Source of the DNA: Clostridium sp. CAG:167
GTDB lineage: Bacteria; Bacillota; Clostridia; Lachnospirales; Lachnospiraceae
Direction: 5' to 3'
DNA length: 6,362 bases
NCBI GenBank assembly: GCA_000433735.1
Contig: HF998328.1
Coordinates: 42,612-48,973 of the forward strand
Part shown: piece after piece, positions 1 through 6,279 of the stretch
Numbering within the stretch: the first letter of the stretch is position 1
Layout: each line of letters opens with the position of its first letter
Program-made: the position numbers and the translations under genes
Notes under the pieces: generated by a model
The model's database searches: none
Told to the model about the DNA's origin: nothing
The model's input: the letters and a program-made list of their open reading frames with translations, nothing else

Positions 1-81
1 GAAAAAAACTCCTACCCGGTATCCGGTAACATGCAAAAGTTCTTCCAAATCCTGTGTTACCATTTCCCGCAAAGGAGTCAT
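1..81 (-). CDS. Possible start of a further gene, cut by the window edge
   Basis: From the ATG at 81 a frame stays open for 27 codons to the window edge (MTPLREMVTQDLEELLHVTG...). The residue mix looks protein-like and the strand matches the operon, but I do not recognise a family. Against it: a stop codon directly precedes the ATG, no ribosome binding site is visible, the upstream bases are the T-run of the terminator, a second frame is also open here, and 27 open codons occur easily by chance. The same bases can fold as a hairpin: ACTCCT (78-73) with AGGAGT (13-8) followed by seven T, and GGTAACA (61-55) with TGTTACC (31-25). This may instead be an untranslated structured leader or a second terminator, with AGGAG (13-9) serving a gene outside the window. 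Confidence 0.25.
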   Translation of the reverse strand, partial: MTPLREMVTQDLEELLHVTGYRVGVFF

Positions 82-87
82 TCATGT

Positions 88-144
88 AAAAAAGGTTCGG
101 AAGAAACCGGTTATTTTAACACTCCGTTTTCAAAACCGAACCTT
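88..144 (-). terminator. Intrinsic terminator at the end of the operon
   Basis: On the minus strand AAGGTTCGG (144-136) pairs perfectly with CCGAACCTT (100-92), and the transcript continues into an uninterrupted T-run down to 88. Inside the arms, 131-124 pairs with 103-110 with one mismatch, making one long imperfect hairpin. It begins 29 bases after the repressor stop. The plus strand has no T-run after the stem, so it should work for the minus-strand unit only. Confidence 0.85.
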
Positions 145-173
145 GCATATCAAAGTAAAAACTCGTAATTAAA

Positions 174-485
174 TCAGAAATTTTCTTCTATAAACTGCTG
201 CAAAGCCGCCTTGTCTCCCTGGAACAGGTTTTGCAGCAATTCTTTTGTATCATAATACTGAACTTCTTCTCTGGACACCATAGCCCTGCACATGAATTTT
301 GGCTCAATGCGCTTAATGGCACCTTTCTCTACACATTTTTTGATAATGGTATAAGTGGTGTTGCGGTTCCAGCCTGTTTTATCATGAAGGATCTGCACCA
401 GTTCGCTGGCCCGCAGTTCTCCCCGGTCCCACAGTTCTTCCATAATCTTTCTCTCTGAGTCAAATATCTTCATGCCTTTTTCCAT
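174..485 (-). CDS. BlaI/MecI/CopY-family winged-helix transcriptional repressor, short form
   Basis: The predicted protein (103 aa from this start) is a small DNA-binding regulator of the BlaI/MecI/CopY (penicillinase repressor) family. The N-terminal winged helix shows the family pattern FDSERKIMEELWDRGELRASEL (8-29, helix 1 and the turn into helix 2), a recognition region around GWNRNTTYTIIKKCVEKG (38-55) and the wing IKRIEPKF. A C-terminal dimerisation segment follows, with LLQNLFQG (83-90). It is shorter than the roughly 120-130 aa of classical BlaI and MecI, mainly at the C-terminus. Start choice is uncertain: ATGs at 503, 485 and 473 are all in frame. I chose 485 for the AGAGAG seven bases upstream; 473 would give the usual MKI start. 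All overlap the end of the HAD gene. No BlaR1-type metalloprotease sensor is adjacent, so its signal and target are unknown. Confidence 0.82.
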   Translation of the reverse strand: MEKGMKIFDSERKIMEELWDRGELRASELVQILHDKTGWNRNTTYTIIKKCVEKGAIKRIEPKFMCRAMVSREEVQYYDTKELLQNLFQGDKAALQQFIEENF

Positions 486-1326
486 TGATAATCTCTCTTT
501 CATGTTTTTTCAGAGCCATGGCAATACCATTTTCTGTATTACTTCCTGTCGTCTCATCTGCCGCTTCCACAGCCATTTCTTCTGCATTTCCCATGGCAAT
601 GCCCAATCCGGCATACCGTAGCATATCTACATCATTTCCGCTGTCTCCCAAAGCCATCATTTCCTCCGGAGAAACTCCTAACTGCTTTCCGACCCAGGCA
701 AGACCGGTTTTCTTGGACACGCCTTTTTTCGTAACTTCGATGTTTTTCATGCCGCCGGAAACAGGATTAAAAGCAGGATACTTACGAAGGATTTCCCATG
801 CCTGTTCATAATCAATCCGCTGACCTTTTTCATTCTCCATAAAATTCACTGTCAGTTTTTCCACAGGAATCCCCCGCTCTTTCAAGGTTGCAACCTGATC
901 TTTTACAATGGTCCGTGAACTGTATATGTAATCTTTTGTTTCCTGATTTACATTTAACCTTTCAATCATAGGTTTTTTCGCCGCATTCATATAGGCACCG
1001 CCGTCCACAAAAGAATCCGCCATCAAAGAAAGCTGATCCAGTTCAGCCAGCAAAGGCAGATAATCTTCCAGTTCCATACAGTCTCTGTGCACACACTGCT
1101 TTGTCTGCCAGTCATATATACCGGCACCGTTACAGGTAATGACATAGGGAATCCCCTGCAGTCCTTCCAGCACTCCCCGGCATCCACCGTAGGTCCGTCC
1201 GGTAGCAGGGATAAGAAAAACTCCCTGCTCTGCCAGCCGGTTCAAGGCATCCTTTGTCACAGGATCCACCTTTTTTTCCTGGTTTAATAAAGTTCCATCC
1301 AGGTCAAATGCAATCAAGCGAATCAT
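460..1326 (-). CDS. Cof-type HAD-IIB phosphatase; candidate for the missing riboflavin-pathway phosphatase
   Basis: This 288-aa protein is a haloacid dehalogenase-superfamily hydrolase of the Cof/IIB type, typically a cytosolic Mg-dependent phosphatase for small phosphorylated metabolites. Motif I is FDLDGTLL (7-14; nucleophile Asp8, acid/base Asp10), motif II is PATGR (Thr42), the lysine motif is in TKKGVSKKTG (Lys200 or Lys201), and motif III is GDSGNDVDML (227-236). The stretch between motifs II and III (about 85-195) is the C2B cap that sets substrate choice. All catalytic residues are present. The ATG overlaps the transporter stop (ATGA), and AGGAAG (1334-1339) lies seven bases upstream, so it is translationally coupled to the riboflavin unit. 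Related proteins (B. subtilis YcsE and YitU, E. coli YbjI and YigB) dephosphorylate the pyrimidine intermediate. That this one does so is inference; a general sugar-phosphate phosphatase is the alternative. Confidence 0.92.
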   Translation of the reverse strand: MIRLIAFDLDGTLLNQEKKVDPVTKDALNRLAEQGVFLIPATGRTYGGCRGVLEGLQGIPYVITCNGAGIYDWQTKQCVHRDCMELEDYLPLLAELDQLSLMADSFVDGGAYMNAAKKPMIERLNVNQETKDYIYSSRTIVKDQVATLKERGIPVEKLTVNFMENEKGQRIDYEQAWEILRKYPAFNPVSGGMKNIEVTKKGVSKKTGLAWVGKQLGVSPEEMMALGDSGNDVDMLRYAGLGIAMGNAEEMAVEAADETTGSNTENGIAMALKKHEREIINGKRHEDI

Positions 1327-2707
1327 TCATTTGCTTCCTTTCGCAATACATGGTTTCTAAGATAACGCACACATCCAAAATAAGTAGGGATCAAAAAAGC
1401 ATCTGCCAGGATCCATGCTACCGGACTGGCCAGACAGGCCGCTATATATCCGTAAGCCGGAACAGCGAAAAATCCTACCAGGCTCCGGGCTATCATTTCA
1501 CATACTCCTGCCAGAATGGCAAGTTTTCCAAAGCCCAGTCCCTGTATGGTAAAGCGCACAATATTGACCAGTGCCAACGGAAAATAAAATACACTGGTCC
1601 AGAACAAAAGCTGGTCGATCATATCAATAAGCTGGGTTGCCTGTGGTTCCACAAACAAAACGGCAAACAATTTTCCGAACAAGATCAGAATGGCGGCCGC
1701 AGCTACAGAGTAAATCAGACAGATTCCGCTGCTGGCAAAAATTCCTTTGTCCACACGCTCCAGTTTTCCGGCACCCAGATTCTGTCCCGCATAAGTAGCC
1801 ATGGTAGATCCCATGGCATCATACGGACAGCAGAAAAACATACTGATCCGGTTTCCGGTAGAAATGGCCGCTACTGCCACAGAACCCAGATCATTCACTG
1901 CTGCCTGCAGGCTGACACTGCCGATGGCAGTAAATGAGTACTGCAGATGGAGTACTGCAGTCCCATGGGGATTCCCATTCCGCACAGGCGGCCGATCAGA
2001 CTGCCTCTGAGTTTCCAGTCCCCCGGCTCCATCTTCAATAGTTCATAGCGTTTTTTCATGAACCAGAGACAGCACAGACCTGAGATCAACTGGGACAAAA
2101 CCGTAGCCAGAGCGGCACCGGTGACGCCCAGATGGAATACCAGGATAGCAATAAAATCAAAAGCAATATTTAATACCGATGAAATGACCAAAAAGATCAA
2201 CGGATTTTTGCTGTCTCCCATAGCTCTCATAATACCTGACAAAAGATTGTACAGATAGGTAACCGGAATTCCAAGAAAAATCACCAAAATGTAACTGTAT
2301 GCTCTGTCAATAATGTCTGCCGGCGTACGCATCCATACCATGATATCCCGGCACAAAAGACAGACTGCAACTGTCATAACCACAGCAAAAACAACGGATA
2401 GCCACACACTGTTTGTAACAAAACGGCGCATGCCTTTATAATCTTTTGCACCAAACTTCTGCGCCACCGGTATGGCAAATCCGTTGCACACACCCATACA
2501 GAAACCAAGGATCAGAAAATTGACCGATCCGGTAGCTCCTACCGCTGCCAGATTTTCAGATCCCAGTGTTTTTCCTACGATCGCCATATCCACCACATTG
2601 TAAAACTGCTGGAACAGCATGCCAAAGAGCAGCGGAAAAAAGAATTTCAAAAGCAGAGACACCGGTTTTCCCTGCGTCATATCTTGTGTAACTGATTTTG
2701 CTGCCAT
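1323..2707 (-). pseudogene. MATE-family efflux transporter, frame broken by a 14-nt insertion
   Basis: The locus encodes a MATE (multidrug and toxin extrusion) protein, a membrane exporter of about 12 helices usually driven by Na+ or H+. The first frame runs from the ATG at 2707 (GAGG at 2717-2720) and matches the family through residue 253: helix 1 with FFFPLLFGMLFQQFYNVVD (22-40), the loop motif RAMGDSKNPL (161-170) and GIPMGLQYS (245-253) in helix 7. It then reads 17 unrelated residues to a stop near 1895. The second frame resumes the family sequence with TAIGSVSLQAAVN and continues to the stop at 1323. Removing 14 nt near 1935-1960 restores one frame of 456 aa, normal for the family. No other lesion is seen. 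It may be a real recent mutation or an assembly or sequencing artefact. The context suggests a flavin-related cargo, which is inference. Its last four bases overlap the next gene. Confidence 0.85.
1936..1960 (-). repeat. 11-bp direct repeat with 3-nt spacer at the MATE frameshift
   Basis: CTGCAGTACTC on the minus strand occurs at 1960-1950 and again at 1946-1936, separated by CAT, giving a period of 14. Because 14 is not a multiple of three, the extra copy shifts the transporter frame. Two different 14-nt removals repair it. One leaves LQYSFTAIG. The other, removing TGCAGTACTCATTT (1945-1932), leaves LQYSITAIG, which I recall as the commoner wording in this family. Confidence 0.9.
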
Positions 2708-2711
2708 GAAA

Positions 2712-3179
2712 TTATGCCTCGATCTCTTTTATCAGATTTACCATTTCAATCGCTGAGCAAGCCACATCATAGCCTTTATTTCCTGCTTTTGTGCCGGCAC
2801 GCTCAATTGCCTGCTCAATGTTATCTGTGGTCAATACACCAAACAATGTCGGTACACCGGTATTTAATCCTACGGTAGCTACTCCTTTGCTTACCTCTGC
2901 ACATACATAGTCATAGTGGGATGTAGATCCTTTAATAACCGCACCCAGACAGATAACAGCATCATATTTGCCACTGGCTGCCATCTTCTGTGCTACCAGA
3001 GGGATCTCAAAAGCTCCCGGCACCCATGCCAGATCTACCTGATCCATATCTACACCGTGGCGTACCAGAGCGTCTTCTGCTCCTCCAATGAGTTTGCTTA
3101 CGATAAACTCATTGAATCTGGCTGCTACGATACCGATTTTCATTCCGCTTCCTACTACATGTCCTTCAAATTTTTTCAT
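2712..3179 (-). CDS. ribH: 6,7-dimethyl-8-ribityllumazine synthase (RibH)
   Basis: RibH condenses the ribitylamino-pyrimidine with dihydroxybutanone phosphate to form lumazine, the substrate of riboflavin synthase. In this family it usually assembles into pentamers or 60-subunit icosahedral shells; which form applies here cannot be read from sequence. The 155-aa product has standard length and motifs: AARFNEFI (19-26) with the ring-stacking Phe22, WVPGAFEIPL (52-61), GAVIKGSTSHYDYV (79-92) with catalytic His88, and FGVLTTDN (113-120) followed by Arg127, which contacts phosphate in known structures. A modest ribosome binding site (AAAGGA, with GG at 3191-3192) precedes the ATG. The gene is the last standard riboflavin gene of the unit; only four bases separate its stop from the MATE start, so the transporter is very likely cotranscribed. 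Confidence 0.97.
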   Translation of the reverse strand: MKKFEGHVVGSGMKIGIVAARFNEFIVSKLIGGAEDALVRHGVDMDQVDLAWVPGAFEIPLVAQKMAASGKYDAVICLGAVIKGSTSHYDYVCAEVSKGVATVGLNTGVPTLFGVLTTDNIEQAIERAGTKAGNKGYDVACSAIEMVNLIKEIEA

Positions 3180-3213
3180 TGTTCTTGTTTCCTTTCTTTT
3201 CTATCTCATTCTC

Positions 3214-4428
3214 TTATTTGTGATCTGTTTTATAATGTGTCATGTGATGCATCTTTTCCTGCTTTGTCACCAGATACTTATAATCTTCCGGCTTGGCATC
3301 AATCTCGATGGGAACTCTCTCTTCAATGGTAATGCCATATCCTTTTAATCCTGCAATCTTGGTAGGATTGTTGGTAAGAAGTCGGAGTTTTCTTGCTCCC
3401 AGATCATGTAAAATCTGGGCTCCAATTCCATATTCTCTCAGATCCGGTGCAAAACCAAGTTTTACATTGGCTTCTACTGTGTCGTATCCCTGTTCCTGAA
3501 GTTCATAGGCTTTTAACTTGTTTAAAAGTCCGATGCCTCGTCCCTCCTGGCGCATGTACAGCAAAATTCCCCGTCCTTCTTTGGCAATTTTTTTCATGGC
3601 AGCATCTAACTGTTCGCCACAGTCGCAGCGCTTGGAGCCAAATACATCTCCGGTAAGACACTCTGAGTGCACCCGGCATAAAACAGGCTCACCGTCTGCC
3701 ACATCTCCCATGGTCAGTGCCACATGATGTTCTCCATTGGTTATATTTTCATATCCGTGAATGGTAAAATCACCGTATTTTGTCGGAAGTTTCGCCTCTG
3801 CCTCTTTCTTTACAAGGCTTTCATGCTCCAGTCTGCGTTCAATCAGCTGTTCAATGGTCACTACATGGAAACCATGCTCTTTGGCAAACTCCAGAAGTTC
3901 TGTGGTGCGCATCATCGTACCGTCTTCCCGCATGATCTCACAGCAGAGACCACATTCCTTCAGCCCTGCCAGACGCATAAGATCTACGGTAGCCTCTGTA
4001 TGTCCGGCTCTCTTCAGCACGCCGCCCTCTCTGGCCTCCAATGGGAACATGTGGCCCGGTCTTCTGAAATCTTCCGGCACAGAAGTATCATCCACACACT
4101 TCATGGCTGTCAGGGAACGCTCTACTGCCGAGATGCCGGTCGTTGTGTCCACATGGTCAATGGATACGGTAAAAGCGGTAGAATGGTTATCCGTATTCAC
4201 AGCCACCATCTGATCCAGTCCCAGTTTCTTTGTATATTCTCTGCTCATAGGCATACAGATCAGACCTTTGGCCAGAGATGCCATAGCATTTACATTTTCT
4301 GTTGTTGCAAACTCAGCGGCACAGATCAGATCTCCTTCATTTTCCCGGTCCGGATCATCAATGACCAGGATCAGTTTGCCCTGTCGCAGATCTTCCAATG
4401 CCTGATCCAATGTTGCAAAATTCTCCAT
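3214..4428 (-). CDS. ribBA: Bifunctional DHBP synthase / GTP cyclohydrolase II (RibBA)
   Basis: This fusion makes both precursors of the pathway: 3,4-dihydroxy-2-butanone 4-phosphate from ribulose 5-phosphate (RibB) and the 2,5-diaminopyrimidine from GTP (RibA). The 404-aa protein has a RibB domain (about 1-200) with the metal-binding acidic motif DDPDRENEGDL (24-34), RRPGHMFPL (122-130) and RAGHTEATVDL (140-150). A GTP cyclohydrolase II domain follows (about 205-380). It has the zinc site in CLTGDVFGSKRCDC (Cys257, Cys268, Cys270), RQEGRGIGL (293-301), REYGIGAQIL (331-340) and LTNNPTK (351-357). Both halves retain their catalytic motifs, so both activities are expected, unlike some RibBA proteins with one dead half. 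A start at 4455 would add nine residues and overlap ribE; the GGAGG placement argues against it. A 34-base gap separates it from ribH. Confidence 0.96.
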   Translation of the reverse strand: MENFATLDQALEDLRQGKLILVIDDPDRENEGDLICAAEFATTENVNAMASLAKGLICMPMSREYTKKLGLDQMVAVNTDNHSTAFTVSIDHVDTTTGISAVERSLTAMKCVDDTSVPEDFRRPGHMFPLEAREGGVLKRAGHTEATVDLMRLAGLKECGLCCEIMREDGTMMRTTELLEFAKEHGFHVVTIEQLIERRLEHESLVKKEAEAKLPTKYGDFTIHGYENITNGEHHVALTMGDVADGEPVLCRVHSECLTGDVFGSKRCDCGEQLDAAMKKIAKEGRGILLYMRQEGRGIGLLNKLKAYELQEQGYDTVEANVKLGFAPDLREYGIGAQILHDLGARKLRLLTNNPTKIAGLKGYGITIEERVPIEIDAKPEDYKYLVTKQEKMHHMTHYKTDHK

Positions 4429-4433
4429 AACTG

Positions 4434-4438
4434 CCTCC
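4434..4438 (-). promoter_or_regulatory. Ribosome binding site that sets the ribBA start
   Basis: GGAGG on the minus strand lies five bases before the ATG at 4428. It favours that start over the in-frame ATGs at 4455 and 4440. The 4455 ATG lies inside the end of ribE, and neither it nor the 4440 ATG has a clear ribosome binding site. The protein beginning at 4428 (MENFATLDQAL) also matches the usual N-terminus of RibB domains. Confidence 0.7.
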
Positions 4439-4444
4439 ATTCTG

Positions 4445-5089
4445 TCAGAATCCATGTTCCTGTAAAAATTCCATGGTAATCCTGCTTTCTTTTTTTGTCT
4501 CCTGCGGCTGCAGAAGTTTTTCTACATATTTTCCTATTATGTCTGTCTCAAGATTCACCCGGTCACCCACCTTGCGGTCAGCCAGGATCGTATTGGACTG
4601 GGTGTGGGGGATAATAGAAACACTAAAAGTCTCTGAATCCACTCTGGCTACTGTCAGGCTGATGCCGTCAATGGTGATAGATCCTTTTTCCACTACATAC
4701 CGTAATATATCTGCTCCGGCCTGAATTTTATACCAGACAGCCGTCTCATCCCTGGTAACAGACTGTATGATACCGGTGCCGTCAATATGACCGGCCACAA
4801 TATGGCCTCCAAACCGGCCGTCTGCTGCCATGGCACGCTCCAGATTTACCCGGCTGCCTCTCTTCAGATCTCCCAGCGAACTGCGGTCAAGGGTCTCCGC
4901 CATCACATCTGCGGTATATCCTTTCTTTCCCAGACTGGTTACTGTCAGGCACACGCCATTTACGGCAATACTATCTCCTGCCTGTGTTCCTTCCAACACT
5001 TTTTCACAGCCAATGTGCAGCACAGCCGACTGGCTGCCACGCTCAATTGCTTCCAGATGGCCAATCTCTTCGATAATTCCTGTAAACAT
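4445..5089 (-). CDS. ribE: Riboflavin synthase, alpha chain (RibE/RibC)
   Basis: This enzyme dismutates two 6,7-dimethyl-8-ribityllumazine molecules to give riboflavin and one recycled pyrimidine. The 214-aa product starts with the invariant MFTGIIEEIG and has two tandem lumazine-binding barrels, about 1-97 and 98-190. Family motifs are IAVNGVCLTV (41-50), DGRFGGHIVAGHIDGTG (90-106), the matching second-repeat ITIDGISLTV (138-147), IPHTQSNT (160-167) and NLETDIIGKYVE (179-190). The last 24 residues form a tail that I take to be variable. The ribosome binding site AGGAAGG (5099-5105) lies inside the end of ribD, nine bases before the ATG. The stop is 16 bases before the chosen ribBA start. In B. 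subtilis the orthologue is called ribE; in E. coli it is ribC. Confidence 0.97.
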   Translation of the reverse strand: MFTGIIEEIGHLEAIERGSQSAVLHIGCEKVLEGTQAGDSIAVNGVCLTVTSLGKKGYTADVMAETLDRSSLGDLKRGSRVNLERAMAADGRFGGHIVAGHIDGTGIIQSVTRDETAVWYKIQAGADILRYVVEKGSITIDGISLTVARVDSETFSVSIIPHTQSNTILADRKVGDRVNLETDIIGKYVEKLLQPQETKKESRITMEFLQEHGF

Positions 5090-6201
5090 TACGCTCTGCC
5101 TTCCTGTTGCTTCTTTTCTTTCCTTACCTTTCCTGTAATACAGATATCCCGGCCCACTTTAATGATCTCTGTGTCATCAATCTCCACTGCCTCTTTCATC
5201 AGTGAAAAACCATCCCCTTCTACCGGGGATTTTGCCTCTTTTCCACCAATCAGTTTTGGTGCCATATAGCAGTAGATCCGGTCTACCAGACCACTCTTCA
5301 GCACTGTGCCGTGGAATGTTCCACCACCTTCGATCAAAATACTGTCAATGCCTCTCTTGGCCATTTTTTTCACCAGATCGCGAAAATCCACCTGTCCGTC
5401 TACGCTGCTGAAGATCAGATCCACTCCGGCTTCTTTCAGCTGCTTTTCTTTCTCTTTATCATGAACTGCATGGGCTACGATGGTCGGAATATGCTTGGCC
5501 GTTTTCACAATCTGGCTTTCCATCGGAATTCGCAGATGGGAATCACAGATCACCCGGATCGGATCCACTCCTGTCTCGATCCGGCAGTTCAGCATAGGAT
5601 CATCAATCAGAACCGTACCAATCCCTACCATGATGGAACTGTATCGTTTGCGCAGCTGATGCACATGTTTTCTCGCCTCTTCGCCTGTTACCCACTTGGA
5701 GTCACCGGTATAAGTGGCAATCTTTCCATCCATGGTCATGGCATATTTCATAGCAATGTAAGGAATATTTCTTGTTATAAAATGCATAAATACTTCGTTT
5801 AATTCAAGACATTCTTTTTCCAGGATTCCTGTCTCAACCTGGATTCCGTGGTCTCTGAGGATCTGTGCTCCTTTTCCGGCTACTTTCGGATTGGGATCCA
5901 TGGCTCCGATAAACACACGGCCAATGCCTCTTTCTATGATGATGTCTGTACATGGAGGTGTTTTCCCCTGATGACAGCATGGCTCCAGGGTCACATACAT
6001 ATCTGCCCCCGTAAGATCCTCTTCACATTTATTCAGTGCCACTCTCTCAGCATGAAAGTCTCCATATCTGTGGTGGTAGCCTTCTGTCACGATCTTGCCG
6101 TCCTTGACAACAACACATCCCACCATAGGATTTGGTGAAGTGCGTCCAAGACCCTTCTTCGCCAGTTTCAGGGCAAGTTCCATATATTCATATTTTGTCA
6201 T
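5089..6201 (-). CDS. ribD: Bifunctional riboflavin deaminase/reductase RibD
   Basis: RibD catalyses two steps on the GTP-derived pyrimidine: deamination of the ring amino group, then NADPH-dependent reduction of the ribosyl chain to ribityl. At 370 aa it has the normal full length. The N-terminal deaminase domain (about 1-145) has the zinc motif HAE (His50, catalytic Glu52) and PCCHQGKTPPC (Cys75, Cys84). The C-terminal reductase domain (about 147-360) has the TMDGKIA motif (Lys160), GIGTVLIDDP (193-202) and the NADPH-binding EGGG (291-294). The start is supported by AGGAGG (6212-6217) ten bases upstream. It is the first gene after the FMN riboswitch, and its TAA stop shares one base with the ribE ATG (TAATG), which suggests translational coupling. 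In some nomenclatures it is called ribG. I see no damaged motif. Confidence 0.97.
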   Translation of the reverse strand: MTKYEYMELALKLAKKGLGRTSPNPMVGCVVVKDGKIVTEGYHHRYGDFHAERVALNKCEEDLTGADMYVTLEPCCHQGKTPPCTDIIIERGIGRVFIGAMDPNPKVAGKGAQILRDHGIQVETGILEKECLELNEVFMHFITRNIPYIAMKYAMTMDGKIATYTGDSKWVTGEEARKHVHQLRKRYSSIMVGIGTVLIDDPMLNCRIETGVDPIRVICDSHLRIPMESQIVKTAKHIPTIVAHAVHDKEKEKQLKEAGVDLIFSSVDGQVDFRDLVKKMAKRGIDSILIEGGGTFHGTVLKSGLVDRIYCYMAPKLIGGKEAKSPVEGDGFSLMKEAVEIDDTEIIKVGRDICITGKVRKEKKQQEGRA

Positions 6202-6230
6202 CGTATCACTACCTCCTTTTTATATTCTTT

Positions 6231-6263
6231 AAAAGCCCCGGATAGATTCAATCTATCCAGGGC
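6231..6263 (-). terminator. Riboswitch-controlled intrinsic terminator ahead of ribD
   Basis: On the minus strand a 13-bp stem (6263-6251 with 6247-6235, one G-T wobble) closes a 3-nt TGA loop and is followed at once by TTTT (6234-6231) and then AAAGAA. It lies between the FMN aptamer and the ribD ribosome binding site, the usual place for the expression platform. The T-run is short for an intrinsic terminator, but the stem is long and GC-rich at its base. An alternative pairing exists: TTGGATA (6277-6271) can pair with TATCCGG (6244-6238, two wobbles) in the descending arm, so it could take part in an antiterminator. The real competitor may instead involve the missing 5' half of the aptamer. 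Confidence 0.85.
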
Positions 6264-6279
6264 CCCCTTATATCCAAAC

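Noticed and set aside
1254..1937. A 227-codon open frame on the plus strand
   Set aside because: It lies opposite the MATE C-terminal half and the start of the HAD gene. It has a low-complexity, Ser/Gln/His-rich composition with no family resemblance, so it is a shadow of the real genes.
1323..1985. The second half of the transporter as an independent gene starting at the ATG at 1985
   Set aside because: The first residues from that ATG are out-of-frame translation of GMGIPMG; true MATE sequence begins only after the 14-nt insertion. A half transporter with its own start is less likely than a broken full-length gene.
1895..1985. Programmed ribosomal frameshifting in the MATE gene
   Set aside because: The disruption involves 14 extra bases with a direct repeat rather than a slippery heptamer, and a simple shift would add nonsense residues inside transmembrane helix 7.
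4429..4455. Longer ribBA start at 4455, overlapping ribE by 11 bases
   Set aside because: The extra residues do not match RibB N-termini, and the GGAGG at 4434-4438 is ideally placed for the ATG at 4428.
3724..4479. A 251-codon open frame on the plus strand
   Set aside because: It lies antisense to ribBA, which has every catalytic motif of both domains. The plus-strand translation has no recognisable motif and is rich in Cys, His and Phe, as expected from the reverse of a coding strand.
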